DNA from: a virus
DNA length: 38,426 nucleotides
IMG/VR virus record: IMGVR_UViG_3300045115_000025
Location: 1-38,426 of that record
Direction: 5' to 3' (one strand)
A program made the position numbers and the translations under genes. Shown piece by piece: positions 28,341 through 36,085 of the stretch. Under the pieces are notes generated by a model, which saw only the letters and a list, made by a program, of their open reading frames with translations, had not been told where the DNA came from and searched no databases. Every line of letters starts with the position of its first letter. The stretch's first letter is position 1.

Positions 28341-29261
28341 ATGAATTTTATACATTTATTATTCGTACCGTTTACTGGACTTGGCCTTTATGGTGGATTT
28401 AGAGGCAAAAGGTGGTTAACAAGAAGGATACAAATATTTAAAAACTTTGTTTTACCTTCTCTGCAAGGACAAACAAGAAAAGAATTTACCGTTTGGATGC
28501 AATGGAGAAAGCAAGAAGAATATAGTCCAATCGTCAATGAATTTCGTGCCTTTCTTGATAAGGTTATCGGCATGAGATTTGTTCATACCTTCGGTGGCAT
28601 CACCATCTGGGATGATAAGTTCTCAGATAAAGACGCGGAGAAAAAGTTATTAGAATCTCTTAAAAAATCCTTACCTGATTTGAAAAGCACAATCGGCGAT
28701 GCTCAATGGATTTACTTAACATGCCAGCCAAGCGATGATTTATACAGTCGTAATGCCATCAGAGAAATACAAGATACCTTCGAAAAAACAGAATTTAAAA
28801 CAAACACAGCGGTTGGATACAAACAAGGATATATAATCAATTATGCCACCAAAGAATTGAAAGAATATAATCCTGAGACTCTTCCGCCATTTTCAACGAT
28901 AGCATATCCAAGAGACGTATTCCTTGATCCCAGATCTCATTATATCTACAGCGGACCATATCGTTCACATGAAGAAGTAGAAAAGTGTTTCAAGTTTATT
29001 ACAATTCCAGGAAGAGGTTTTATGGTCGGAACACACGGGTCAAATATCTCTACGACATTTATTCATCCTTATGCGGGCAAAGAGCTATTGGGAGATGAAA
29101 AAGATGGAGTATTGCACAAATTTTCAGTCTATTATTCAGATAGGATTTATCATCACAAGGGAATAAGACTTTATGGACGAGTGATTATAAATCTTTTACC
29201 GAGACCATTACATAATTTAATCAAGTGGGGTTACCACACCTTAAGAGCAAAATTTTTATGA
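28341..29261 (+). CDS. putative rhamnosyltransferase-like glycosyltransferase (306 aa)
   Basis: 'LTRRIQIFKNFVLPSLQGQTRKEFTVWMQW' at about 25-55 and 'WIYLTCQPSDDLYSRNAIREIQDTF' at about 120-145 match the putative rhamnosyltransferase family (PF11316), with the 'D-DD' replaced by 'QPSDDLY'. 'GYIINYATKELKEYNPETLPPFSTIAYPRDVFLDP' and 'HGSNISTT' agree with that group. The C-terminus is basic and aromatic, perhaps for membrane contact. It follows the methyltransferase by one base and closes the sugar part of the operon. Confidence 0.68.
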   Translation: MNFIHLLFVPFTGLGLYGGFRGKRWLTRRIQIFKNFVLPSLQGQTRKEFTVWMQWRKQEEYSPIVNEFRAFLDKVIGMRFVHTFGGITIWDDKFSDKDAEKKLLESLKKSLPDLKSTIGDAQWIYLTCQPSDDLYSRNAIREIQDTFEKTEFKTNTAVGYKQGYIINYATKELKEYNPETLPPFSTIAYPRDVFLDPRSHYIYSGPYRSHEEVEKCFKFITIPGRGFMVGTHGSNISTTFIHPYAGKELLGDEKDGVLHKFSVYYSDRIYHHKGIRLYGRVIINLLPRPLHNLIKWGYHTLRAKFL

Positions 29262-29662
29262 ATTTTCTAATTAAATTATCTTGGCTATTCGCCAGTCGCA
29301 AAAAACGACATTTCATGGTTCGCTTTTGGCAAAATCAAAGCAAAATCTGGGATATGGAATTCCGACAAACTCACCTGCGAGAGATAAAAGAAGGAATTAG
29401 ACGAGAATATGATCGTCTTAATGAACATTCTTCTCAGCTCAATTTACGTCTGGAAGCGGCCAAACAAGATAATAACACCGAAGAAGTTGAACAGATTAAA
29501 AAAGATATTGAAGGCATAACTGGCGATATTGATAAGATGGCAAAACAGATGGAAGGACTAGACAATGAGATCAATGGAGACAGCAATAATAGCTGCCGAA
29601 CGCAATTAGAGGCATTAAATGCCGTACGTCAAATGTTTAAAAAATACATGAGGCAATTATGA
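29258..29662 (+). CDS. coiled-coil hypothetical protein (134 aa)
   Basis: The ATG at 29258 overlaps the previous stop as ATGA. A hydrophobic/basic start (MNFLIKLSWLFASRKKRHFMV) is followed by about 90 residues of heptad-like helix ('EFRQTHLREIKEGIRREYDRLNEHSSQLNLRLEAAKQDNNTEEVEQIKKDIEGITGDIDKMAKQMEGLDNEI'). It could be a spacer or length-control-like protein for the glycan system, or a spanin-type coiled coil ahead of the lysis genes. Neither is proven. Confidence 0.6.
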   Translation: MNFLIKLSWLFASRKKRHFMVRFWQNQSKIWDMEFRQTHLREIKEGIRREYDRLNEHSSQLNLRLEAAKQDNNTEEVEQIKKDIEGITGDIDKMAKQMEGLDNEINGDSNNSCRTQLEALNAVRQMFKKYMRQL

Positions 29663-29751
29663 CGCAAGAAGAGAGAATTATACAGTATACTAAGTTATTC
29701 TTTGCAATAATTTTCTCTATTTTGGGTATTATAATTGCAATAAAATTATGA
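29659..29751 (+). CDS. single-span membrane micro-protein before endolysin (30 aa)
   Basis: MTQEERIIQYTKLFFAIIFS then ILGIIIAIKL. One membrane helix; both ends join neighbours through ATGA overlaps, so coding is well supported. Its place directly before the endolysin-like gene suggests a holin, antiholin or pinholin-like role. Confidence 0.55.
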   Translation: MTQEERIIQYTKLFFAIIFSILGIIIAIKL

Positions 29752-30680
29752 TTTCCCCACATAAGAATACTGGTTTAATTCTTGAAGCACCGCGCCCCAG
29801 AGATTGGAAATTAGGCGGGATTACGGGAACAGACAATAAGATTATTAGAGAAGATGGAGACTGGACTAGCTTTTTACCAAAGTTTGAATCACAAAATAGA
29901 TATGGAATGGATGCAATGGCTTGTGTATCATTTTCCTTCTGTAATGTCTTAGAAATCTATGCTAGAGCAACAGGAATGGGTAATTTAGACTTTTCCGATC
30001 GTGCTTTGGCTTGGGCTAGTAATACCAAAAAAGAAGGCAACTCGTTCTGGGCTGTCTGGATGACGGCTAGAAAATACGGTCTAGTTCCAGAAGAAATGTG
30101 GACATGGAAACCAGACATTAATACTTGGGAAGAATACTATACGGCGCCACCCGAGGAAGTAGAAAAGACAGCCGCTGAATTCGCCAAGACTTATGATGTA
30201 TCTCTTGAATGGATTGATACTGATGTAGAAACTCTAACGAAAGCATTACAATTTTGTCCTTTGTGGGTTTGCAACAAGAATCATGCGTTTACTCTGACTA
30301 GTGCAAAATCTACTGGTTTTGAGACTTTTGACCATTATCCATTCAGCGACGGTAAAGGTCGAGGATTCTGGCTGAATAATCTCAAATTAGAAGCCGCGGC
30401 AATTATTAAATTAATTAAGAAACAAACTATGCCAGAAATACAAACTCCTAATATATCATTATCCGAAGAAGCACTGGTTTTCGAGGCACAAGGACAGGGT
30501 AGATTTGGATTACATGTTAAAGGCAAATTATATGTTGATGATTTGACAAAATTGCTGGCTCAGTGGACAATGCGCAATTCAGTTGAAGGTAAATTCACGG
30601 GCGGTTCAACAGTCAATTTAACCACCTCTGACTTTAATTCATTCCCTCATTACGATCTTAAGAATAATAAGCTTAACTAA
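29748..30680 (+). CDS. putative papain-like cysteine peptidase endolysin (310 aa)
   Basis: Residues about 47-70, 'ESQNRYGMDAMACVSFSFCNVLEI', resemble the Q-x-G-x-C region of C1/C39 peptidases with Cys59. 'PLWVCNKNHAFTLTSAKSTGFETFDHYPFSDGKGRGFWL' (about 180-220) gives the His and Asp/Asn. Residues ~245-310 are a separate small domain ('LVFEAQGQGRFGLHVKGKLYVDDLTKLLAQW'), possibly for wall or virion binding. The position between a micro-membrane protein and a holin-like gene suggests an endolysin cutting peptide cross-links. A non-lytic protease is the main alternative. Confidence 0.6.
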   Translation: MISPHKNTGLILEAPRPRDWKLGGITGTDNKIIREDGDWTSFLPKFESQNRYGMDAMACVSFSFCNVLEIYARATGMGNLDFSDRALAWASNTKKEGNSFWAVWMTARKYGLVPEEMWTWKPDINTWEEYYTAPPEEVEKTAAEFAKTYDVSLEWIDTDVETLTKALQFCPLWVCNKNHAFTLTSAKSTGFETFDHYPFSDGKGRGFWLNNLKLEAAAIIKLIKKQTMPEIQTPNISLSEEALVFEAQGQGRFGLHVKGKLYVDDLTKLLAQWTMRNSVEGKFTGGSTVNLTTSDFNSFPHYDLKNNKLN

Positions 30681-30690
30681 AAATAATCAT

Positions 30691-30858
30691 ATGATTATGA
30701 TTAGCGGTTATAAAACTTATATAGCGGCATTCCTCTTGGCCATGTTTGCTATTTCAGGCTTTTTCACTGGCAGCCTAGAAGATATGGAAGTTTTTAAGTT
30801 GTTAGTTGAAGCGTTGGCTATCGCTGGTTTACGTCATGGCATCGCAAAACTACAATAA
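30691..30858 (+). CDS. holin-like membrane protein (55 aa)
   Basis: 'ISGYKTYIAAFLLAMFAISGFFTG' and 'FKLLVEALAIAGLRHGIAKLQ' give two hydrophobic segments with a short acidic turn. This is the layout of small phage holins that begin 'GYKTYI' and end 'LGLAGLRHAI'. It lies 10 bases after the endolysin-like gene, and its stop overlaps the first terminator hairpin. It would permeabilise the inner membrane at lysis time. Confidence 0.7.
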   Translation: MIMISGYKTYIAAFLLAMFAISGFFTGSLEDMEVFKLLVEALAIAGLRHGIAKLQ

Positions 30859-30903
30859 TCTGTCAATGCTTGACAGATTGATTATTCGGAAATTCCGAAT
30901 TTT
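30857..30903. terminator. tandem terminator hairpins between convergent operons
   Basis: AATCTGTCAA/TTGACAGATT (30857-30866 with 30870-30879) is a perfect 10-pair stem. Five bases on, ATTCGG/CCGAAT (30884-30889 with 30895-30900) is followed by four T. The two arms of the genome converge here, so the pair probably stops both transcripts. Confidence 0.75.
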
Positions 30904-30919
30904 CTCACAGTTTCCGTTA

Positions 30920-31144
30920 TCATGTTTTAATTATAAGTCTAGTTAGGACGCCTGCTGCAACAGCAACTACTGCACTGGCTCCTACTAGCTTATAACGCCA
31001 AACCTCTAAGGTGGTGACGCGTTCCTCGAGCTTTGACAGCTCCCCGAATGCCTTGTCTAGCTTGGCTTCGATTGTATCGAGTTTTGCTAGAATCATACCT
31101 TCTGTTCTGGCTCGGTCTAATTCTCTATCAATGTGTTCAACCAT
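30920..31144 (-). CDS. XhlA-like coiled-coil/membrane protein (74 aa)
   Basis: A charged coiled coil ('IDRELDRARTEGMILAKLDTIEAKLDKAFGELSKLEERVTTLEVWR') leads to one C-terminal membrane helix ('LVGASAVVAVAAGVLTRLII') and a short positive end. This is the design of XhlA/hemolysin-type lysis accessories. It is the last gene of the minus-strand late operon, facing the plus-strand lysis genes. A role in lysis or in membrane attachment during DNA entry is possible. Confidence 0.6.
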   Translation of the reverse strand: MVEHIDRELDRARTEGMILAKLDTIEAKLDKAFGELSKLEERVTTLEVWRYKLVGASAVVAVAAGVLTRLIIKT

Positions 31145-31206
31145 ATGTTAACGCTAATAGGTGTAGTGTTTATTTCTTATATTTTAATCAAAGTAGCCGA
31201 CTTAGA

Positions 31207-32502
31207 TTAATCTGCCTTTGTTGTTTTTATTATTTCTTCAATAAAATTTACACCAAGATTCCTTCCAATTTGGATTATTATTGATCTAGCATTATTAATT
31301 TCTCCGCTCATTAAAAAGTCAGCTAATTTATTTTTTTCAACAGCAGAAACTGTCCTCCATTTCGGATTTCTCATAATAGTTGTCATCATGCCAGCCAAAG
31401 CTCCTTTTAAACCTGCAATTTGAGCTCCAGCCACAGCAGCGCCCGTTGCTAAAACACCTTTGCCGAATTCTTGTTGACCAGCCAGTCGTTTTGATGTAGC
31501 TTCTGAAACATTTCTTACTCCAGCCCAAAAACTATATTCAGCGTTAAGTTTGGCTATATCTGGAGATTCCATGGCAAAAACTTTCCTAATGGCATCTGCA
31601 CCGGCTCTCTCGGCCTGTTTTTTATATCCAGTAATATCATCCAATCCCTTGCTTAGTTTAAAATGCTTATCCCATATCTGTCTTAATTTTCTTAAGCTAG
31701 AAGGAGCTACTTTACCTTCTGGTGCTATTTGATTGGTTATATTGATAAGCTCATCTATCTGTCCTATAGCTGTCCTGTCTACATCAATTAACGTCCCGGC
31801 TTCTGTGGAAATTCTATATTTATCCTTTAGTTTATCTAAGGCGTCAATTATTATGCCGGTATTAAGCTTGGTCTCTTTTGGCAAAGCGGCCATCGCTTCA
31901 TCAATTGCGTAGGCTACTTCATCGGCCTTGGTTGTTGCCTCTCTCGCAATTCCTTTTGTCGACCAAAAAGTTATTCCTTTTTCAATTAAACCCGGCACAA
32001 CTCTTTCAGCTTGAGCTTTTAATTCTTTTGTGGTTGGAGCCAAGGCTTTAAGATATTGTTTTTTAGCAATTCCTTTTAGTCCTTCCGCGGCTTTTCCAAC
32101 AAGAGGAAGTTTTTTAAGACCGCCCAATAAAGCACCTCCGGGCAATAATTCTAAAGCTGTTCCGGCTATTGCGCCAGTTGTAGCCAAGGGCGTTCCAAAT
32201 CTTTTTTCAGCAGCGGCAGTCAATGGCCCTTTCTTTCCCAGCAAAGCTTCAATACCAGCTCCGCCAAGAGAACCAACAGCTTCTCCTGTTGTGCCAAAAA
32301 GCAATCTACTAGCTGGCCCCAAAATTTTTTCTGTTCCGGCGGCAAATTTTTCGATACCACCCATAAGAGAAAAATCTCGAGGAACAGTTTCAGTTTTTGG
32401 AACAGTGACAGGTCTTATACCAGCCTCTCTCATTTTATCTTTGAGTGATTTGCCTTCTGGCTTAACTCCAGATTGTTGTAATTGTTGTAATAAAGTAGCC
32501 AT
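31207..32502 (-). CDS. putative ejection/internal virion protein (431 aa)
   Basis: The N-terminus (MATLLQQLQQSGVKPEGKSLKDKMREAGIRPV) resembles the linkers seen in phage internal proteins. Residues ~50-130 are rich in glycine/alanine hydrophobic helices ('LGPASRLLFGTTGEAVGSLGGAGIEALLGKK', 'TTGAIAGTALELLPGGALLGGLKKLPLVG') that could insert in membranes. The rest is a long helical rod. With the lysozyme-tailed protein just upstream it makes a pair like ejection proteins of short-tailed phages. No sequence family is certain. Confidence 0.6.
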   Translation of the reverse strand: MATLLQQLQQSGVKPEGKSLKDKMREAGIRPVTVPKTETVPRDFSLMGGIEKFAAGTEKILGPASRLLFGTTGEAVGSLGGAGIEALLGKKGPLTAAAEKRFGTPLATTGAIAGTALELLPGGALLGGLKKLPLVGKAAEGLKGIAKKQYLKALAPTTKELKAQAERVVPGLIEKGITFWSTKGIAREATTKADEVAYAIDEAMAALPKETKLNTGIIIDALDKLKDKYRISTEAGTLIDVDRTAIGQIDELINITNQIAPEGKVAPSSLRKLRQIWDKHFKLSKGLDDITGYKKQAERAGADAIRKVFAMESPDIAKLNAEYSFWAGVRNVSEATSKRLAGQQEFGKGVLATGAAVAGAQIAGLKGALAGMMTTIMRNPKWRTVSAVEKNKLADFLMSGEINNARSIIIQIGRNLGVNFIEEIIKTTKAD

Positions 32503-32504
32503 AT

Positions 32505-34694
32505 TTATCCAATTAAACTACCAACTGTATATCCTTCTCGTTTACGCATAGCCTGTATAAGCTGATTTAATTCTGAATCAGTCATTTGTGAAATCTTTTT
32601 GTCATGTAATTGAGTCGGTGCCACTTCTGCCCCATATCCCTTTCCAGACCATCTTCTCATTGCCGCCTCCAACGATAAATTCTTATATCCTGATGATTTA
32701 AGTAAGTCTTTTGCAGCCTTTAGTCCGGTACTTTCACTAGGAAAAGCGGCAAAATTTCCACCATCTGTTGCGACACTGCCCTTAATAGCCCCATAATTGC
32801 CTGCAAAACTACCGTATTTAATATTAAGTGGATTATTATTTCTCCAACTTGCTGAACCCCCCTCCTTGATTTGACCGCCGGGAAGCTTCACTCTTAATGA
32901 CGTACTTCCCCCTTCATCTTTTGGGATCAATTGTTTTATTTGATCTATTGTATAACCAGCATCTATTGCTTCTTGTATTTCCTCAGAAGATACATTGAGT
33001 TGTTTAGCTACATCTTGCGTTTTTTCGGGTGACATACCAAATTGATACGGTTTAGAGTAATCAATTAAATATTGACCGCCGATATTTTTTCTCTCTAAGA
33101 GATCATCAATCTTATTAGAATATTCAGAATAAATATTAGTATATGCTCTTTCTGAAGCATTAAATTTCTTTTGAATCGTGGTTACCATGTTTTCTCTGGC
33201 TTCTTGTGTTAGGAATGGTGTATTGCTGGCAATTCTTTTTACATCAAAACCAAATTTTTCAGCCCAACTTTGAGCATAGTTTTGAACTGTTCTATATTCA
33301 CCTTCTCTAACTACACTGTTAGGATCCATCGCTTTAGCAAAAGCATAAATCAAACCTTGGTCATCGGAACTGGTTATTCTTCCTTTGTCATCGATCAAAC
33401 TTTGGGCAAAATCGAATCCCTCTGCTACCACTTGGAAATTTTTTACTGTTGCTTCATTCTTGAATTCTGAAGAATATTTATCTATAAATATTCTTTGTTT
33501 TTCTGTTAAATCTCCATATTGTCTTGCCAGATAAGACACATCAATGCCGGAATTTGCTAATTCATTTAATATATCTGATCTGGTAGATGGTGTAAGTTGT
33601 GTCAAGATTTGAGGATCTTTAAGCACTTGTTGTGCTAACAACAAATTTTCTGATGACTTTTTATCAGCTTTAAAATCAACATAATCACCGGCATAACCTT
33701 GTTCCTTGGCAAATAAATATTCTTGAATGGCTGCCGGATACTCTGTCGGTTGCATCATTTTTTCAGCCTGTTCTACAGCCTTTAGAAACAGTGACGTGCG
33801 CAAGGCTTCTTGTGTTTGTCTAGCTTGAGCAGCTTGTTCTAAAACATATTGAGCCTGTCGTTGACCAGATTCATAAACATTTTGATATAAGGCCATCTGC
33901 TGAGTTAACGAAGCTGTCTTTTGTTCGTATCTTTCTTGTAAAGAATTTATTCTGGCTCTTCTCATTCCTTCAGTCAGCCACGGATTATCGTTAACGTCTG
34001 AAATTTTATCAGCCAATTCCATCTGCAAATCAGCATATTGTTTCTGCACCTTGTCAAATTCAGTTCTTACATCTGGCAATCCAAGCTCCTTGTAAACTGT
34101 TTTATACGTCTCTAGGGCTTCATTTACTGGAGAAACGCCAGTATCGCTAGGCTTAATTCCGTATCTTTCCATTAACTGATTAATTTGTGTCGTAAAATCA
34201 GTTTCTGGTGCAACGAGTTCTGGGGTAACTTTGGTTACACCCTCAGTTGGTTCAATTTTTGTTGGTGCAGCAACAGCAGTTGACAATTTTTCTTTAGTCG
34301 GTGCAAATTCATACTCAGTCGGTTTTTGCGTCGGTGCAATTTCTGGTCTTTGTGCCCAAAGCTCATTAACTCTTTTAGTTGCTTCCTGCAAAGTAAAACC
34401 GCCTTGTAAATATTTATTTATCAAAGCCTCTTTTTCTCCTGGTTTAATTGGAGTTGACGCAAAAGTTGGTTTGGCCTGTGTTATAGGAACTGGTTCTGGC
34501 GACGGTTTGGGAACATTGCTTAAAACAGCCGGTGCAGCTGGAGCGGTTGGGGCTACTATCGGAGCCGTGGTTTGCAAAGGTGTTTGAGTTGCTGGCGCAG
34601 CCAACCATCCTTGATTCTTCCAATATTCAATATCAGTATCTAAAACATCCATTGATGTTGCTGGCTGTCCTTTGTAATAAAGTTTCACTACCAT
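32505..34694 (-). CDS. large virion protein with C-terminal lysozyme-like domain (729 aa)
   Basis: Layout: N-terminal ~35 residues ('VVKLYYKGQPATSMDVLDTDIEYWKNQGW'), a Pro/Ala/Thr-rich linker (about 35-170), a long helical body (about 190-600), and a C-terminal domain with 'WRNNNPLNIKYGSFAGNYGAIKGSVATDGGNFAAFPSESTGLKAAKDLLKSSGYKNLSLEAAMRRWSGKGYGAEV'. This last part is the structural-lysin type found in phage virions that opens the cell wall during DNA entry. I start at the ATG ending at 34694; a GTG at 34712 is possible. It follows the adaptor gene. Confidence 0.7.
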   Translation of the reverse strand: MVVKLYYKGQPATSMDVLDTDIEYWKNQGWLAAPATQTPLQTTAPIVAPTAPAAPAVLSNVPKPSPEPVPITQAKPTFASTPIKPGEKEALINKYLQGGFTLQEATKRVNELWAQRPEIAPTQKPTEYEFAPTKEKLSTAVAAPTKIEPTEGVTKVTPELVAPETDFTTQINQLMERYGIKPSDTGVSPVNEALETYKTVYKELGLPDVRTEFDKVQKQYADLQMELADKISDVNDNPWLTEGMRRARINSLQERYEQKTASLTQQMALYQNVYESGQRQAQYVLEQAAQARQTQEALRTSLFLKAVEQAEKMMQPTEYPAAIQEYLFAKEQGYAGDYVDFKADKKSSENLLLAQQVLKDPQILTQLTPSTRSDILNELANSGIDVSYLARQYGDLTEKQRIFIDKYSSEFKNEATVKNFQVVAEGFDFAQSLIDDKGRITSSDDQGLIYAFAKAMDPNSVVREGEYRTVQNYAQSWAEKFGFDVKRIASNTPFLTQEARENMVTTIQKKFNASERAYTNIYSEYSNKIDDLLERKNIGGQYLIDYSKPYQFGMSPEKTQDVAKQLNVSSEEIQEAIDAGYTIDQIKQLIPKDEGGSTSLRVKLPGGQIKEGGSASWRNNNPLNIKYGSFAGNYGAIKGSVATDGGNFAAFPSESTGLKAAKDLLKSSGYKNLSLEAAMRRWSGKGYGAEVAPTQLHDKKISQMTDSELNQLIQAMRKREGYTVGSLIG

Positions 34695-34743
34695 ATTAGT
34701 ACCATTGATCACGTTTTAAAGTGTCTCCGTAATAGTTACCTTC

Positions 34744-35400
34744 TCAGACTTTGATTCTATTCCACATAGAACTCTCATGCGAGCCATATCCAAACTGCTC
34801 TCCCGCTATTCTCTCGCGAATAACATTAAGTACATTAATCGCCCGTTGATGATGTAAGTTGGCTTCATCAAATTTCTTTTCTCTTAATTTGGCATAACTT
34901 AACATTTCTTCGACGATTGCTTCATTGCCGTCTTCATCAGCATCTGAGAATATTGTCAACAATGTCGGATCAGTAGTATCAATCTTGGCTGGGATATAAT
35001 TACCGTAAACCGTCATTGTTCCAGAAACATCAGAAGCCACATTGACAAATAATGTGCGTCCATAATCAGAATAAATTTTGTCTTGTCCTGCACTATCTGT
35101 GTCTTCTATATATGATTTATAATCTTGAAAAATCACCTTCTTTAATCTCTCTCCGCCAATCTCAAGATAGCGGATAGAGTCTGTTCTCCACCCTTCTGGA
35201 TATTGTGTTTCTTCGGTTCCTGTAAATGTCGTTGAGTATCTGCCTTCAGTAAAAGGCCAGCGTGCAAAACCTGCCGCCCAGCGATGGGCATCGTTCACCC
35301 AGCCGTTTAAAATTGTATCTGTATACAATCCGGCGGCCGTTGTGGTGACGTTACCCCGCACCAACACGGCATCTATTATGTTCCCAATTGTGCGGAGCAT
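34744..35400 (-). CDS. head-tail adaptor/connector-like protein (218 aa)
   Basis: 'MLRTIGNIIDAVLVRGNVTTTAAGLYTDTILNGWVNDAHRWAAGFARWPFTEGRYSTTFT' and 'DADEDGNEAIVEEMLSYAKLREKKFDEANLHHQRAINVL' fit the helical-bundle adaptors of phages that dock under the portal: an N-terminal helix, a beta insertion ('RTLFVNVASDVSGTMTVYGNYIPAKI') and C-terminal helices. The family name is not certain. It is in the expected position, after the capsid gene and before the ejection proteins. Confidence 0.65.
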   Translation of the reverse strand: MLRTIGNIIDAVLVRGNVTTTAAGLYTDTILNGWVNDAHRWAAGFARWPFTEGRYSTTFTGTEETQYPEGWRTDSIRYLEIGGERLKKVIFQDYKSYIEDTDSAGQDKIYSDYGRTLFVNVASDVSGTMTVYGNYIPAKIDTTDPTLLTIFSDADEDGNEAIVEEMLSYAKLREKKFDEANLHHQRAINVLNVIRERIAGEQFGYGSHESSMWNRIKV

Positions 35401-35412
35401 ATTTTTTTATGT

Positions 35413-36009
35413 TTAATATTCAAATGCGTCTATAACTTTTCCGAACAATTTCTTGTACCTGTCTGGTCTCCAGTATTTACCGCGAGCATAATATAAATCA
35501 GCTCGTGATAATCTAATTTTCTTTTGATTTATCAAATCAAGGAATAATTGTGCTCTGAATCTGTAGGCGTCGTCTTCTTGTAAGACCTGACAAATAACTT
35601 TCTTTATCAGTGAAATTCTGGCTTTCATGTCAGGCACAATCTCACAGTCTTCTAACATTTCAAATGTCTCCCATATATGTCTTACCGCTGGAACCATCTT
35701 TTCAACTGGCAACATATCGATACGACTATTATTGGCCATCTTTTCGATTACTCCGTAAGCCTGATTAAAGATTAGGTTTTTGATCCCTTTCTTTAACAAA
35801 GAATAATTGCCAGTTAGTACATGACCTCTAGGAGCACCAGGATATAAGTATTTTTCACCATTTAATTGAATGGCATAAGAACCATCTTTGCTTTCGATCA
35901 ATCTTGCTGGCGTGGATTCGCTTTTCTTCCAAAACTGTACCATCGGCGGCGGTTTGATTTGATAAAATAGGTTATAAAATGTTCGGGTGAAGAAAGATAG
36001 TATTTTCAT
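35413..36009 (-). CDS. hypothetical protein downstream of capsid gene (198 aa)
   Basis: The protein starts MKILSFFTRTFYNLFYQIKPPPMVQFWKKSE, a basic aromatic head that may be less important. It continues with 'GEKYLYPGAPRGHVLTGNYSLLKKGIKNLIFNQAYGVIEKMANNSRIDMLPVEKMVPAVRHIWETFEMLEDCE' and a helical end. Similar proteins occur next to capsid genes of related phages in my memory, without known role. The ATG is preceded by a strongly folded leader (36010-36070). Confidence 0.6.
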   Translation of the reverse strand: MKILSFFTRTFYNLFYQIKPPPMVQFWKKSESTPARLIESKDGSYAIQLNGEKYLYPGAPRGHVLTGNYSLLKKGIKNLIFNQAYGVIEKMANNSRIDMLPVEKMVPAVRHIWETFEMLEDCEIVPDMKARISLIKKVICQVLQEDDAYRFRAQLFLDLINQKKIRLSRADLYYARGKYWRPDRYKKLFGKVIDAFEY

Positions 36010-36070
36010 AACTCATCTCTTCGCGCCATTGAGGCGTATTCCGCGAAGTTTACGCCCCAACAGACGAGTT
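36010..36070 (-). promoter_or_regulatory. folded RNA element after the capsid gene (pseudoknot-capable)
   Basis: On the minus strand three complementary pairs interlock: AACTCGTCT with AGATGAGTT (closing stem, one G-U), GGCGTA with TACGCC, and CTTCGCG with CGCGAAG. CTTCGCG lies in the loop of the GGCGTA stem, so the second and third stems either form an H-type pseudoknot or compete. The element ends directly at the next ATG. No T-tract follows, so it is more likely a processing or translation control element than a terminator. Confidence 0.5.
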
Positions 36071-36085
36071 AAATTGATTAACTTT

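Noticed and set aside
32030-32551. 173-codon plus-strand frame
   Set aside because: Antisense of the ejection-type protein; proline/serine bias comes from the opposite strand's alanine/glycine helices.
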